A stretch of DNA of 64,000 bases from Candidatus Baltobacteraceae bacterium (GTDB lineage Bacteria > Vulcanimicrobiota > Vulcanimicrobiia > Vulcanimicrobiales > Vulcanimicrobiaceae): assembly GCA_036488875.1 (NCBI GenBank), contig DASXGW010000007.1, positions 164,626 through 228,625 on the forward strand, written 5' to 3'. A model generated the notes under the pieces. It was not told the DNA's origin. It did no database searches and worked only from the letters and a program-made list of their open reading frames with translations. Positions 7,542 through 16,488 of the stretch are shown piece by piece. The position numbers and the translations under genes were made by a program. Each line of letters opens with the position of its first letter. Position 1 is the stretch's first letter.

Positions 7542-9824
7542 ATGGGGCTCGAAGCCCTCGAGGTCGACGCGCGACGCTATCGCCGCCCATGGTTTTGGTT
7601 GGTGGTGCTGTTTCTTGCGGCACTCCTTGCGACGGTCGCCGAAGCCGTCGTCGCGCAATCGCGTATCGCGCAAAACGTCGCGGACTTCCGTTCGGTGCAG
7701 ATGCTGCGGCTCGAACGAGCCGAAACCTCGATCGACGACTTCCTTAACGACGCCGTCCAGCTCGTCAACGCCGAAGCCGGCGCCATCGGACCGCTGCGCG
7801 GTGACCGCGCCCTCGTCGAGCGTCTCTTATTGGGGATGGCACCGGCGCGCAACGATCGTCTTATGTATGGTATGGGGATCTTCTACGCGCCGGGCGTTTT
7901 CGACCGGCGATCGCGCCTTTTTGGGCCGTACGTCGTCGTGCTGCCGCGGGTTCGATTCCTTCCGAACACGGAAACGAGCGACAAAGAGTTTCACTATCCC
8001 GCGCGTTTGTGGTATCGCGACGCGGTAGACGCCGAGGGTGAGCGAGTCGTCGACGGTCCTTATACCGAGGAACGCCAGAGCTACATCAGCGTGTTGAAGG
8101 CGTTTTATCGTAACGGCGCCCTTGCGGGCGTGGCGAGCGTCGACACTAAAACGTCGGCGTTCGGCAACATGGTCGCCGCCGCGATGAAGAAAACGTCGCA
8201 CGACGTCGTGTGGATCACGAGTCGAAGCGGCGAACGCGAGTTTTCCAGCGGAACGATGCCGCCGGGGCGTTCCCACATCGATCAAGCGATTGCGTTGCGT
8301 GTCGTTCACGCGCTGCTGCACCTTTCGACCGACGCTTCGGCGCTCGCGGCGCAGAATAAGGTGATTGCGTCCGGTGCGATCGTTACCGGTGTGATCGTCT
8401 GGATTCTCGCAGCGACTCTGGGGATCGTCATCGTTCGCGGATGGCGCGTTCGCGAGGCGGCGCTGGCCTCGGAGCTGCGCGAGGTGCGCCTGCGTCACGA
8501 AATGGAGGCGGCGAAGAAGCTCGAAGCCAGCCTTCGCAAGGCCGCATACACCGATGCGCTAACCGGGCTTCCCAACCGCACGCCGTTTTTGCAGAGCGTT
8601 TCGACGGCGATGTCCGAAGTGCGCGCCGGCACGCGATCGTATGCGGTATTCTTCATCGACCTCGACCGTTTCAACATGGTCAACGACACGCTCGGACACA
8701 TCGCCGGCGACGAACTGCTCAAGCTGGTGGCGCGGCGCCTGCGCGAGACGCTTCCGCCCGATGCAATGGTCGCTCGGCTCGGCGGCGACGAGTTCGTCGT
8801 TCTCGCGCCGGTCGATCCGAGCGGCATCGAGCCGATCGCGCGCCTTTTGCTGGAGTCGTTCAAACGGCCGATCGTGCTGGAGTCGCGCAGCTTGCGCATT
8901 GGCGCATCGTTCGGCATCGTCGACATCGGCGGCGAGTACTCACGTCCGGACGAGCTGCTGCGCGACGCGGACATCGCGATGTTCCACGCCAAGCTGGCCG
9001 GCCGCGGCCGTTACGCGCTTTTCGATCTGGCGATGCGGTTGCGCGTGGCCGAAGCGTCCGAACTGGAAAACGACCTTCGTCACGGCATCGAGAAGCACGA
9101 GTTTACGCCCCACTACCAGCCGCTCTGCGACATCGAGTCCGCCTCGATTCGGTCGTTCGAGGCGCTCGTGCGCTGGCAGCGTCCCGGCCGGGGGCTCGTG
9201 CCGGCCGCGGAGTTCATCGGTTTTGCTGAAAGTCACGGTTTGATCGACGCCATCGACCTCATGGTGCTCGAAGACGTGTGCGAGCACGCGGCGGCAATTC
9301 GCGCCGCGTATGCGGAGAGTTCGATTGCGGTCAACATCTCCGCCGCCCATCTCGCCGCGACCGACTTGGTATCGACCGTAGCGGCGGCATTGTCGACGCG
9401 GGGGTTATCGCCCAGCGCGCTCAAGATCGAGGTGACGGAAACGGCCGTTATGTCGAACGAGGAGCTCGCACGCGCGACGATGACGGGCTTGCGAGATTTG
9501 GGCGTGCAAATCGTTCTCGACGACTTCGGTCAGGGACATTCGTCGCTGGCGTACTTACAACACTTGCCGATCGCGGGACTGAAGATCGACCGCTGCTTCG
9601 TCGAGCCGCTTGGAACGAGCGCCCAAGCGCTCGCGATCGTGCGCAGCATCGTGGCGCTGGCGGGGACGCTGGGTTTATATACCGTCGCCGAAGGGGTGGA
9701 GAACGAAGCGCAGCTTCAGGTTTTGCGCGAGCTCGGCGTCAATTTAGGCCAAGGGCATCTGTTCGCGCCGCCATTGGCACTCGACGAACTGCTCAAACGC
9801 TCCGCCCAAGCGACCGCCGGATAA
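7542..9824 (+). CDS. Membrane GGDEF-EAL protein with large periplasmic sensor
   Basis: 760 residues. Two transmembrane helices (about 19-39 and 280-302) enclose a 240-residue extracytoplasmic region. Its FYAPGVFDRR...YPARLWYRDAV stretch resembles dCache ligand-binding domains. A short linker helix leads to a GGDEF domain with GGDEF intact near residue 412, then an EAL domain with FEALVRW near 539, NISAAHL, IEVTETAVM, DDFGQGHSS and VAEGVE. It is organised like the protein at 4439-6604 but its sensor sequence differs, so the two probably answer to different signals. ATG7542 lies six bases after the dehydrogenase stop. The 3' end overlaps the convergent GMC gene by 32 bp. Confidence 0.92.
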   Translation: MGLEALEVDARRYRRPWFWLVVLFLAALLATVAEAVVAQSRIAQNVADFRSVQMLRLERAETSIDDFLNDAVQLVNAEAGAIGPLRGDRALVERLLLGMAPARNDRLMYGMGIFYAPGVFDRRSRLFGPYVVVLPRVRFLPNTETSDKEFHYPARLWYRDAVDAEGERVVDGPYTEERQSYISVLKAFYRNGALAGVASVDTKTSAFGNMVAAAMKKTSHDVVWITSRSGEREFSSGTMPPGRSHIDQAIALRVVHALLHLSTDASALAAQNKVIASGAIVTGVIVWILAATLGIVIVRGWRVREAALASELREVRLRHEMEAAKKLEASLRKAAYTDALTGLPNRTPFLQSVSTAMSEVRAGTRSYAVFFIDLDRFNMVNDTLGHIAGDELLKLVARRLRETLPPDAMVARLGGDEFVVLAPVDPSGIEPIARLLLESFKRPIVLESRSLRIGASFGIVDIGGEYSRPDELLRDADIAMFHAKLAGRGRYALFDLAMRLRVAEASELENDLRHGIEKHEFTPHYQPLCDIESASIRSFEALVRWQRPGRGLVPAAEFIGFAESHGLIDAIDLMVLEDVCEHAAAIRAAYAESSIAVNISAAHLAATDLVSTVAAALSTRGLSPSALKIEVTETAVMSNEELARATMTGLRDLGVQIVLDDFGQGHSSLAYLQHLPIAGLKIDRCFVEPLGTSAQALAIVRSIVALAGTLGLYTVAEGVENEAQLQVLRELGVNLGQGHLFAPPLALDELLKRSAQATAG

Positions 9825-11424
9825 CGCTTGCAGTCCGCAGCGCTAGCGCCGCGATGGTGAGCGTTGGATTGGCCGTGCCAAAGGTCGGAAAGAGTCCGCT
9901 GCCGGCGAGATAGAGGTTGGGATGATCGTGTGAACGGCCGTAGCCGTCGGCGACCGACGTTTTGGGATCGTCGCCCATCCGATACGTTCCCATGATGTGC
10001 CCGGCGCTTTGAAATGCCGGCGAGTGGTGGCGCTCGGTCACGCCGAGCGCGTCGAACAAGCGGTCGTGCGTGCGTTGCGCTTCGGCCATGCCGTCGAGCG
10101 CGTACCGGTCGACGCGGTACGTAATCTTCGGCCGGGGAATACCGATCGCGTCGAGCTTGTCCCAGTCGGGGACGATCCGGTTTTGCGAATCCGGCATCTG
10201 CTCGTTGAGGCTGGCGAAGCGAATCTCGCGCTGCATCCGTTCGTCCAGTGCGCGCTGCAGCGCGGCTCCCGCGAGGCCTCGATCGATGAGCGCTTTGGCC
10301 GAGTCCGTCGGCCAGCCGAACGGCCAGCTCCAGCCGTCGTTTCCGATCTCGATGCGAAACGCCGAACGTTTCGAACGAAACGCGCCGTCGCGCAGCATCT
10401 CGATGCCCGACGTCGAGAGCGGGCCGCGATACGGGTAAACCGGATCCTTCGCGAGCGCCCAGCTGAGCCGGGTCGGATGATCGCTGAGATTGCGGCCGAC
10501 GAGCCCGCTGGCGTTGGCGACGCCGTTGGGCAGCGCGTTCGATCGCGAGGCCAGCAGCAGTTTCGGCGTTTCGATAGCGTGCGCTGCGACGACGAAGACC
10601 TTGCCCGTCGCGGTATGCGACGATCCGTCGGGGCGCTTGAAGCGAACCGCGGCGATCTTGCCGCCGCTCGCGACGTCGATCGCGTACGCGACCGACTGCT
10701 CCAGAATGCGAACGCCTTTAGCGCGCGCCTTTTGCGCGTGAACCGAGCCGTCGTACTTCGCGCCGATGGGACAGACCGGAATGCACGACGCGTTGCCGCA
10801 GCACGGCGGACGACCGTCGTAGACTTGCGAGTTGCGGGCTTGAGGGGTCGATGCGACTTCTAAGCCGATCTTCGACGCCGCGACGGCAACGCGGCCGTCG
10901 AGATACGATTGCGCGATCGGAGGCAGCGGATACGGCCCGCTGCGCGGCGCACCGCCGAGATTGGCGTGCGCATCGCCCGAGACGCCGAGCTCGCTTTCGG
11001 CGCGATCGTACCACTGAGCGAGATCGCTATACGCGATCGGCCAATCGATTCCGACGCCGTACGCGGTGCGCATCTTGAAATCGTTGGGCAGCAGCCGCAG
11101 CGCGGTGCCCAGCCAATGCCACGTCGTTCCGCCGACGCGGCGTTCGTAGGTTGCCGCAAACGCATCCGGTCCATTTTGTACGTAGTACGCGTGTGGATCG
11201 AGCGACGAGGGTCGCGGCGCGTAGGGTACGTCGGGATACGCGCACTCCGGTACCTTGGCGATCGCGTTACGAAAGCGTTCGACGGCGTCGCCGCGATCGA
11301 CCGACGGTCCCGACTCGAGCACGGTAACGCTCGCGCCGGTTTGCGCGAGCTCGTAGGCGATCGACAAGCCGGCCACGCCGCCGCCGACCACGACGACGTC
11401 GGAGTTTATGGTTTGTAGTGCCAC
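9793..11424 (-). CDS. GMC-family FAD-dependent dehydrogenase, sugar-dehydrogenase large-subunit type
   Basis: 543 residues from GTG11424. The start is set by the dinucleotide-binding motif VVVVGGGVAGLSIAYEL close to the N-terminus and by the 19-bp overlap with the small-subunit gene upstream; the longer frame to 11688 only mirrors that gene. A cysteine cluster CCGNASCIPVCP at about 205-217 matches the Fe-S binding segment of three-subunit bacterial FAD glucose, fructose and sorbitol dehydrogenases. The C-terminal GMC domain carries GHIMGTYRMG and a final FPTFGTANPTLTI block. It is expected to oxidise a sugar or polyol and pass electrons to a cytochrome. The usual multihaem cytochrome subunit is not adjacent; a one-haem cytochrome c lies 5 kb away. 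Confidence 0.88.
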   Translation of the reverse strand: MALQTINSDVVVVGGGVAGLSIAYELAQTGASVTVLESGPSVDRGDAVERFRNAIAKVPECAYPDVPYAPRPSSLDPHAYYVQNGPDAFAATYERRVGGTTWHWLGTALRLLPNDFKMRTAYGVGIDWPIAYSDLAQWYDRAESELGVSGDAHANLGGAPRSGPYPLPPIAQSYLDGRVAVAASKIGLEVASTPQARNSQVYDGRPPCCGNASCIPVCPIGAKYDGSVHAQKARAKGVRILEQSVAYAIDVASGGKIAAVRFKRPDGSSHTATGKVFVVAAHAIETPKLLLASRSNALPNGVANASGLVGRNLSDHPTRLSWALAKDPVYPYRGPLSTSGIEMLRDGAFRSKRSAFRIEIGNDGWSWPFGWPTDSAKALIDRGLAGAALQRALDERMQREIRFASLNEQMPDSQNRIVPDWDKLDAIGIPRPKITYRVDRYALDGMAEAQRTHDRLFDALGVTERHHSPAFQSAGHIMGTYRMGDDPKTSVADGYGRSHDHPNLYLAGSGLFPTFGTANPTLTIAALALRTASVIRRSLGRSV

Positions 11425-11747
11425 GATCCGGGAGCCGCGCACTGACTCGGGGGTTTGGTAAAGCTGCACGCACGCCAAGCCAATGCTTGCAGCCACGTTA
11501 CCGTCGTCGCCTTTGCGCCGTCGATCCCCGTGTACCAGAGCGTCAGAATCGCTCGATCCGGCGCGGACGCACCCGCGATTTGGAAGTACGTCGCGCCGAG
11601 TTGTGCGTCGAGATCGGCGTAACCCGTGAGTGCTTTCGACTTGGTCATAAACGCGTCGAGATCGCCGCCGCTCGCCGCACGCGTGCACCCGGCCAGCGCG
11701 GCGATACCGGCGATGAACGCGCTCCGGCGCAGAGATGCGATTCGCAC
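11406..11747 (-). CDS. Small subunit of FAD-dependent sugar dehydrogenase complex (gamma-type), lipoprotein-like
   Basis: 113 residues from GTG11747. The N-terminus has a twin Arg (LRRSAFIAG) followed by a hydrophobic stretch and ALAGC, so it combines a Tat-like pair with a lipobox. The rest (AFMTKSKALTGYADLD...LYTG/TWLQALAW) fits the short small subunit of membrane-bound gluconate, sorbitol and FAD-glucose dehydrogenases, which helps export and maturation of the flavin subunit. It overlaps the start of the GMC gene, as expected for co-translated partners. It is shorter than typical small subunits (about 160-180 residues). Confidence 0.7.
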   Translation of the reverse strand: MRIASLRRSAFIAGIAALAGCTRAASGGDLDAFMTKSKALTGYADLDAQLGATYFQIAGASAPDRAILTLWYTGIDGAKATTVTWLQALAWRACSFTKPPSQCAAPGSWHYKP

Positions 11748-11780
11748 GTACGGTCGCTTATCTGCGGTGTACGAGGGTCC

Positions 11781-12407
11781 CTACCAGTGCAGCTGTCCCT
11801 CGGGGTGCGGCTTCACCCAAACGATCAGGTCCCATTGCGTCGGGAACTCGAAGATCGTCGAGATGTAATCGGTACTGGGGACCCGGCCGGCCTTGACGAC
11901 GGTCTCGGCCGACGGATGCGCGAGATCGCCGCCCGCCTTCACGAAATCGTCGTTCCAAATCCACTGGTCGTAAATCGTTTTGCCGCTGCGCGGATACTTG
12001 ACAACGTAGTGCACGTGTCCGTTGAACTCGTACCAGCGGCCCGGATCGACGCCCCACATGCTCGGCCGGGGTTCTCCGTTGGGCCGCGGTACCGAAAAAT
12101 CTGCTCCCATCAGGTTACCGTCTTTGTCGTACCAGAGCTGGCTGGGGTGCTTCGGATCGGAGTTCCACTGCTGATCGGCGTAGCTGATCGCGCCCGTGTC
12201 GTCGGGTGCGGTGTAGCGCACGTAGCCGGCCTTTAAAGCGTCGCCGACGTGCGCAAAGCGCGCCATGAGGTCTTGCTGAACGGTTTGCACGAACTGCGTT
12301 TCAGTCGGGCCGAGCGGCCCGGTGTTCGTGGGCTGCTCGTCGGCGACGGCAGTTGCGGGGAATGCGCAAAGAGCCGCCCACACAACCGCTACCAACAGTG
12401 ATCTCAT
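11781..12407 (-). CDS. Exported protein of unknown function
   Basis: 208 residues with a clear signal peptide ending near residue 22 (FPATAVA-DEQ). A strong AGGAGG ribosome binding site lies just before ATG12407. The mature part is rich in Trp, Tyr, Asp and His, with segments such as HVHYVVKYP and YDQWIWNDDF, and has no cysteine. I do not recognise the family. It lies upstream of the sugar-dehydrogenase-like pair on the same strand with a 33-bp gap, so it may be co-transcribed with it. Confidence 0.8.
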   Translation of the reverse strand: MRSLLVAVVWAALCAFPATAVADEQPTNTGPLGPTETQFVQTVQQDLMARFAHVGDALKAGYVRYTAPDDTGAISYADQQWNSDPKHPSQLWYDKDGNLMGADFSVPRPNGEPRPSMWGVDPGRWYEFNGHVHYVVKYPRSGKTIYDQWIWNDDFVKAGGDLAHPSAETVVKAGRVPSTDYISTIFEFPTQWDLIVWVKPHPEGQLHW

Positions 12408-12508
12408 CGAACCTCCTCCTCGCTCGTCGGGTGCCCCGAACGATAACGTGGCGAGGCGGTACCCTGTGACTGCATCGTTTAGGGCACGACCTCAACCAAG
12501 TTCCAATT

Positions 12509-12607
12509 TCAACGCCACCGAATGCTGCTCGCGCGCAGCCTGCCGGGCGTTATTCCGGAGAGGCCACCAGCCGCGCAGGCCGCGAGCAGAAGAATGATCG
12601 CCAGCAT
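12509..12607 (-). CDS. Possible 32-residue lipoprotein-like peptide after ppa
   Basis: An ATG at 12607 directly follows the TAG stop of the pyrophosphatase gene with no gap. It opens a 32-codon frame starting MLAIILLLAACAAGG, a compact hydrophobic signal with a lipobox-like AAC. The remainder is basic (RLRASSIRWR). No homologue comes to mind, and the length is near what chance gives, so this is tentative. Translational coupling to ppa would be its expected mode of expression. Confidence 0.3.
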   Translation of the reverse strand: MLAIILLLAACAAGGLSGITPGRLRASSIRWR

Positions 12608-13141
12608 CTAACCGGAAAAGCGGGCGTGCGATTCGGCAATTATGCGGCGAGCATAGGCGCTGTCGTGCCAACCGATCACGCTCGTTTCTTTTCCTTCGAG
12701 CGCTTTGTACGTCTCGAAAAAGTGCGAAATCTTTTTCATGAGATGCGGAAACATTTGCGTATAGTTGTAGATCTCGTCGAAGGCGGGCTCGCCGACCGGT
12801 ACGGCGAGAACCTTGTCGTCTTCCTTGCCTTCGTCGCGCATCTCCAGCAGCCCGATGGGGCGCGCCGCAAGTAAGCATCCGGGAAACGTCGGCACGATCG
12901 CCAAAACCAGCACGTCGAGCGGATCGCCGTCGAGCGCCAGCGTTTGCGGACCAAATCCGTAATCGCCGGGATAGTGAATCGAGGAATGTAGGGCGCGGTC
13001 CAAGCGAAAAATATCGAGCTTTTTATCGTACTCGTACTTGTTGCGCGAACCTTCCGGAATCTCGACCACGACGTTGATCTCGTCGGGCTGCTTGTCGCCC
13101 AACGGCAGGTGCAGGTAGTTGCGTGGCGGTGCGGGCGGCAT
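12608..13141 (-). CDS. ppa: Inorganic pyrophosphatase, family I
   Basis: 177 residues, the usual length for bacterial soluble pyrophosphatases. It hydrolyses pyrophosphate to two phosphates in the cytoplasm and pulls biosynthetic reactions forward. Seen in the sequence: VVVEIPEGSRNKYEYD near 25-40, the Mg-binding DGDPLDVLVL block at about 77-86, and EMRDEGKEDDKVLAVP at about 100-115. All metal-binding acidic residues of the family appear present. It starts 20 bp downstream of an exported-protein gene on the same strand. Confidence 0.96.
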   Translation of the reverse strand: MPPAPPRNYLHLPLGDKQPDEINVVVEIPEGSRNKYEYDKKLDIFRLDRALHSSIHYPGDYGFGPQTLALDGDPLDVLVLAIVPTFPGCLLAARPIGLLEMRDEGKEDDKVLAVPVGEPAFDEIYNYTQMFPHLMKKISHFFETYKALEGKETSVIGWHDSAYARRIIAESHARFSG

Positions 13142-13161
13142 AGTCGTCGACTAAAGATCGA

Positions 13162-13590
13162 TTACTGGACCGGCTTAAAAAAGAGCCCGGCGATCTTTCC
13201 CGTCGCCGGATCGATCGCGATCTCTTCGGCGATGACTCCACTCTTGAACAGGACGGCGTAAACGTACACCATATAGTTTGCCTGTTTTGTGACTTGAGCC
13301 AGTTTGAATCCCTGGGGATCGCCCAGTTGCGACAGCTGTGAGGCAATCGTTTTGACCAGCGAGTCGGTGAGTGACGCGTTCATCTTGTCGTCGAACTGCG
13401 AGCGATCGAACTGCCCGGTCTGAGCTTGATGAAAGAGGTCCTTGGCTTTGGCCGTCATCACCGGATCGTCGGTCGGTAAGGGCGATGGCGCGGAGGACGG
13501 CGTGGACGAAGGGGTGGCGCTCTGGGCGAACGCTGCGCCGGGGAAAAGTGCGATCGCTAGTGAGACGCCCGTGATAACGCGATGTTTCAT
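13162..13590 (-). CDS. Exported protein of unknown function with Ser/Pro/Thr-rich linker
   Basis: 142 residues from ATG13590; an upstream in-frame GTG at 13605 would add five residues before the signal peptide. Signal peptide MKHRVITGVSLAIALFPGAAFA, then a low-complexity segment rich in Ser, Thr and Pro (about 24-42), then a compact alpha-beta domain ending in a strand pair (VIAEEIAIDPATGKIAGLFF). This resembles the small DUF3887-type domains found in secreted bacterial proteins, but that assignment is weak. It is followed 20 bp later by ppa. Confidence 0.7.
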   Translation of the reverse strand: MKHRVITGVSLAIALFPGAAFAQSATPSSTPSSAPSPLPTDDPVMTAKAKDLFHQAQTGQFDRSQFDDKMNASLTDSLVKTIASQLSQLGDPQGFKLAQVTKQANYMVYVYAVLFKSGVIAEEIAIDPATGKIAGLFFKPVQ

Positions 13591-13671
13591 GGTTTGGTCG
13601 TACACCGCCGATGCGTCGATTCCCGTCTAATTTGAAGGACTCGTGGGGCGCGACGCTCGATTTTCAATAAC

Positions 13672-14166
13672 GTGGCCGTGCCCTGGAAGCCGCTGATGGT
13701 TATGCTCGTTGCCGTGCAGGCGATGGCCGGCTGCACTGTCTCGCGTAATACCGGCGAGGGCGCAGCGCTGATCGGTACGTGGTCCTGCAGCAGCGTCTCT
13801 CACACCGTCAGCACGATGCGATTTTCGCGTGCATCGGATGGGTCGATTTCAATGGCGAACCGATACACGACCGAAGGCGGCGACGCGGGCGAGTTCGACG
13901 AGACGTACAGCTACGATCCCAAAGGCAAAATATGGACCTGGAGCACGACCGACAGCATAACGGGATCGAGAGAAGAAGGTACGGCCGGCCCGTGGACCGG
14001 CCGCACGTGGACGTTCGACGGAACGCGCTACATGCGCTCGGGCAGCAAGCAAAAAATGCAGATGGTCTACACGCGGCTAAACGACAATGCGTTTAGGCGT
14101 GAGTTTATGATTTCGCGGCGAGAGACGCCGATTATGACGAGCTCTTCGCTGTGTAAGCGTATTTAG
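13672..14166 (+). CDS. Small lipoprotein of unknown function
   Basis: 164 residues from GTG13672, or 156 from ATG13696. The N-terminal hydrophobic segment ends in AMAGC, a lipobox. The mature domain starts LIGTWSCSS and continues as a beta-rich fold with a late KMQMVYTRL strand. The GTW start and strand pattern are like lipocalin-type or META-like beta barrels that report 'excess' signals, but no family is certain. The stop codon shares four bases with the convergent peptidase-like gene. Confidence 0.7.
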   Translation: MAVPWKPLMVMLVAVQAMAGCTVSRNTGEGAALIGTWSCSSVSHTVSTMRFSRASDGSISMANRYTTEGGDAGEFDETYSYDPKGKIWTWSTTDSITGSREEGTAGPWTGRTWTFDGTRYMRSGSKQKMQMVYTRLNDNAFRREFMISRRETPIMTSSSLCKRI

Positions 14167-16418
14167 AATCCTGCCGCGGTAGCGAGTGACGTGATCTGCG
14201 CTTGCGTCAGGACACCGTTGAAAATGGCGACTTCGTCGATCGTCGACACCGGCGCGCAGGGTATCGTCCCGCACAGGCCTCCGCCGGCGTTGAAGTATGA
14301 GGCGGCTCTTGCCGGCCACGCCGTCGAGTGCGGATTCGCGGCGCTTAGCGTTGCGCCGTTGACGCTGACGAACACGTGATTGACGCCGCCCGAAACCTGC
14401 TGTGTCATTGCGACGAAATAGGGAGTACCGTCCGTTAGCGCGACTGCCTGCGACGCCGCGTTGCCAACGAGCGCCCATCCTAAAGAGCCGTGATAGATCC
14501 CAAAGCAGTTCCCTTGATAATCCACGACGCACTGATGCAGGGCCGAGTACGTCCCCTTGATTTGCGCGACGATCGTATATCCGGTCGCCCTGGTTACCGT
14601 CGGCATGTTCGACGGCAACGCGACGAAGCCGTGTTCTGCAAACGAGAATGCGGTATCGGGCGAACAGCAAATGCCGGTCACTCCGGTCGCCACGTCCGAG
14701 GGGTTGCGCACGACGCCGGCATAGGCGTTTCCGGACGAGTCGGCTACTGCAGAATTCGCGGCATCGTCGAGCCGGTAATAGGCAAGCGGCGATAGTGCCA
14801 GGACCGATGCCGCATAACCGGTGGGCGCCGGACTCGGCGTGGGGACCGTAAAACCGGCCGTCGTCGCGAGTGTTGCGATCTGTGCGGTGGTCAGTGGCCT
14901 GGGGAAGATCGCGATTTCGTCAATCTTGGCTACTCGCGTGCACGCCGTGGTGCAGGTTGGGCCGCCCACGTCGACCCGGCTGGTTGTGGTCGCGAGGTGC
15001 GACACGCCGGAGATGTTCGCCGGAACTTGCGGGCCGCCGTCGACGCTCACCGTAACGACGGCCGGGCTGTGGGAAATGTCGACCGACGCGGTTGCGAAGT
15101 AATTCGTGTTGTCGGTGAGTGCGATCGCCTTGGACGTCGCCTTGCCGACGTTTCCCCAACCTAAGTAACCGTCGTCGACACCGAAACAATCGCCGTAGTA
15201 GTCGACGATGCACTGACTCACCGTCGAATAGCTGCCGCCGATTATCGCCGAGATCGTATACATGCTCGCGTGCTTGAGCGTCGCCGAGATCGCAAGATAC
15301 CCCGGCGTGACGAACGAGTAGGAGGTATCGGGCGAACAACACAAACCGGTTGCTCCCCGCGTCACGTCAGCCGGGTTTCCCACCGTCGCGTTCGCGTTGT
15401 GGGCCGATCCGTCGACCGCCGCCGTTCCGCCGCCCTCGTCCAAGCGGTAATACACATACGGGGTGTGCGCAAGGACGGCTTGCGCGAACGGATCGGCGCC
15501 GGTGGCCGTGGACGAATGCACGCAGCTCGACGTCTGATTGCTAAAGAGCGGTTGCATGGGAAACTCGTCGGTACCTAGCGTGGAACCGCCGAAGCTGTCG
15601 TTTTGCAGCATGATATTGGCGCACTTGTCGGCTATCTCGGCCGTCGTCGAGTCGTTCCAGCTGACACCGTTGAGATCGGTGAGCGTTTCGGCGATTTCGT
15701 GCCCCATCGCGATCGAGACGCCGTCGAGCGTTCCGGCGCCGCCGGAGTTGACGAAGTTCACCCCGCAGTTCGAACCGATCATATACGGAAACGCGACGAA
15801 CGGCAGGACGGTGGTGCCCGTGATCGCGTCGGAGTGATAGGCACAGAACGACGTGTTGTAACCGGCGGGATTATGACCGAAGGGAAGCGCGATGACGTAG
15901 ATGACGTTGTAGTTGCTCACTCCGAAATGCGTAGCGACCCGCTCGGTTTCGGCGGCTATTTGGGCGGTCGTCGGTGCCGACGGCACCGCGTTGGCGGTAT
16001 CGCTCCACGTACCGGCAACGATATTCGCGGGATTGGTGATGTAGGATCCGTTCCACTCCCAATATTGCGTGACCGTGTTGAGCCAGTTCGATCCCCCCAA
16101 TGCGTTCAGGAAGTTCGTAATGCGCGTTTGCTCGCTGTCGGGATCGCTCGTAAATCCCCAAAAGTCGAGGTAAATGGTGGGTACGGGTTGGATGGCGCCG
16201 CCGTGGTAGTACAGGTTTTGCGTTGCGGTCGTGTGAGGACGCAGCCTATAGCCGCGCTTGGTGAGCATGAGGTGCGGCTTGCGGAATCGGATCTGTCCGG
16301 ACCACTTCGTTTCCGTCTTCGCAGGGAGCACCGAAAGCGGCCCGCTCGGGCCTCCCTTGGCCGCGCAACCGGCGGCAAGGAGCAGTAAAATGGCAAAAGC
16401 CCCACGGTTCAAACGCAT
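14163..16418 (-). CDS. Secreted peptidase-like lipoprotein with two LamG/concanavalin-like domains
   Basis: 751 residues from ATG16418, chosen because AGGAGGC lies just upstream; an upstream ATG at 16439 lacks this. The signal ends LLLAAGC. Residues about 50-310 form a domain with MGHEIAETLTD near residue 240, a metal-protease-like His-Glu motif also seen in exported proteins of this general type. Two repeats of about 200 residues follow. Each starts with YYRLDE/D, then VDGSAHN/ADSSGN, a CCSPDT turn and a CVDY-CFG pair, and ends DEIAIF-LT-AQI-LAT-AGF, typical of LamG-like jelly rolls that bind carbohydrate. A role in breaking down or binding extracellular polymer is likely but unproven. Confidence 0.8.
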   Translation of the reverse strand: MRLNRGAFAILLLLAAGCAAKGGPSGPLSVLPAKTETKWSGQIRFRKPHLMLTKRGYRLRPHTTATQNLYYHGGAIQPVPTIYLDFWGFTSDPDSEQTRITNFLNALGGSNWLNTVTQYWEWNGSYITNPANIVAGTWSDTANAVPSAPTTAQIAAETERVATHFGVSNYNVIYVIALPFGHNPAGYNTSFCAYHSDAITGTTVLPFVAFPYMIGSNCGVNFVNSGGAGTLDGVSIAMGHEIAETLTDLNGVSWNDSTTAEIADKCANIMLQNDSFGGSTLGTDEFPMQPLFSNQTSSCVHSSTATGADPFAQAVLAHTPYVYYRLDEGGGTAAVDGSAHNANATVGNPADVTRGATGLCCSPDTSYSFVTPGYLAISATLKHASMYTISAIIGGSYSTVSQCIVDYYGDCFGVDDGYLGWGNVGKATSKAIALTDNTNYFATASVDISHSPAVVTVSVDGGPQVPANISGVSHLATTTSRVDVGGPTCTTACTRVAKIDEIAIFPRPLTTAQIATLATTAGFTVPTPSPAPTGYAASVLALSPLAYYRLDDAANSAVADSSGNAYAGVVRNPSDVATGVTGICCSPDTAFSFAEHGFVALPSNMPTVTRATGYTIVAQIKGTYSALHQCVVDYQGNCFGIYHGSLGWALVGNAASQAVALTDGTPYFVAMTQQVSGGVNHVFVSVNGATLSAANPHSTAWPARAASYFNAGGGLCGTIPCAPVSTIDEVAIFNGVLTQAQITSLATAAGF

Positions 16419-16488
16419 GGTCGCCTCCTGGCCATACAAGGATTCGCCGGCCAGGTACCCGACCCTGGCGCGTTGCGGCCGCCGGAGG

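Noticed and set aside
11425..11688. 88-residue N-terminal extension of the GMC dehydrogenase
   Set aside because: It is Arg-rich, lies out of frame over the small-subunit gene, and precedes the FAD-binding motif by far more than the family allows.
16440..16488. GCCAGG-n8-CCTGGC hairpin as a terminator
   Set aside because: The stem is only six pairs with no U-run, and it lies between co-directional genes 70 bp apart.
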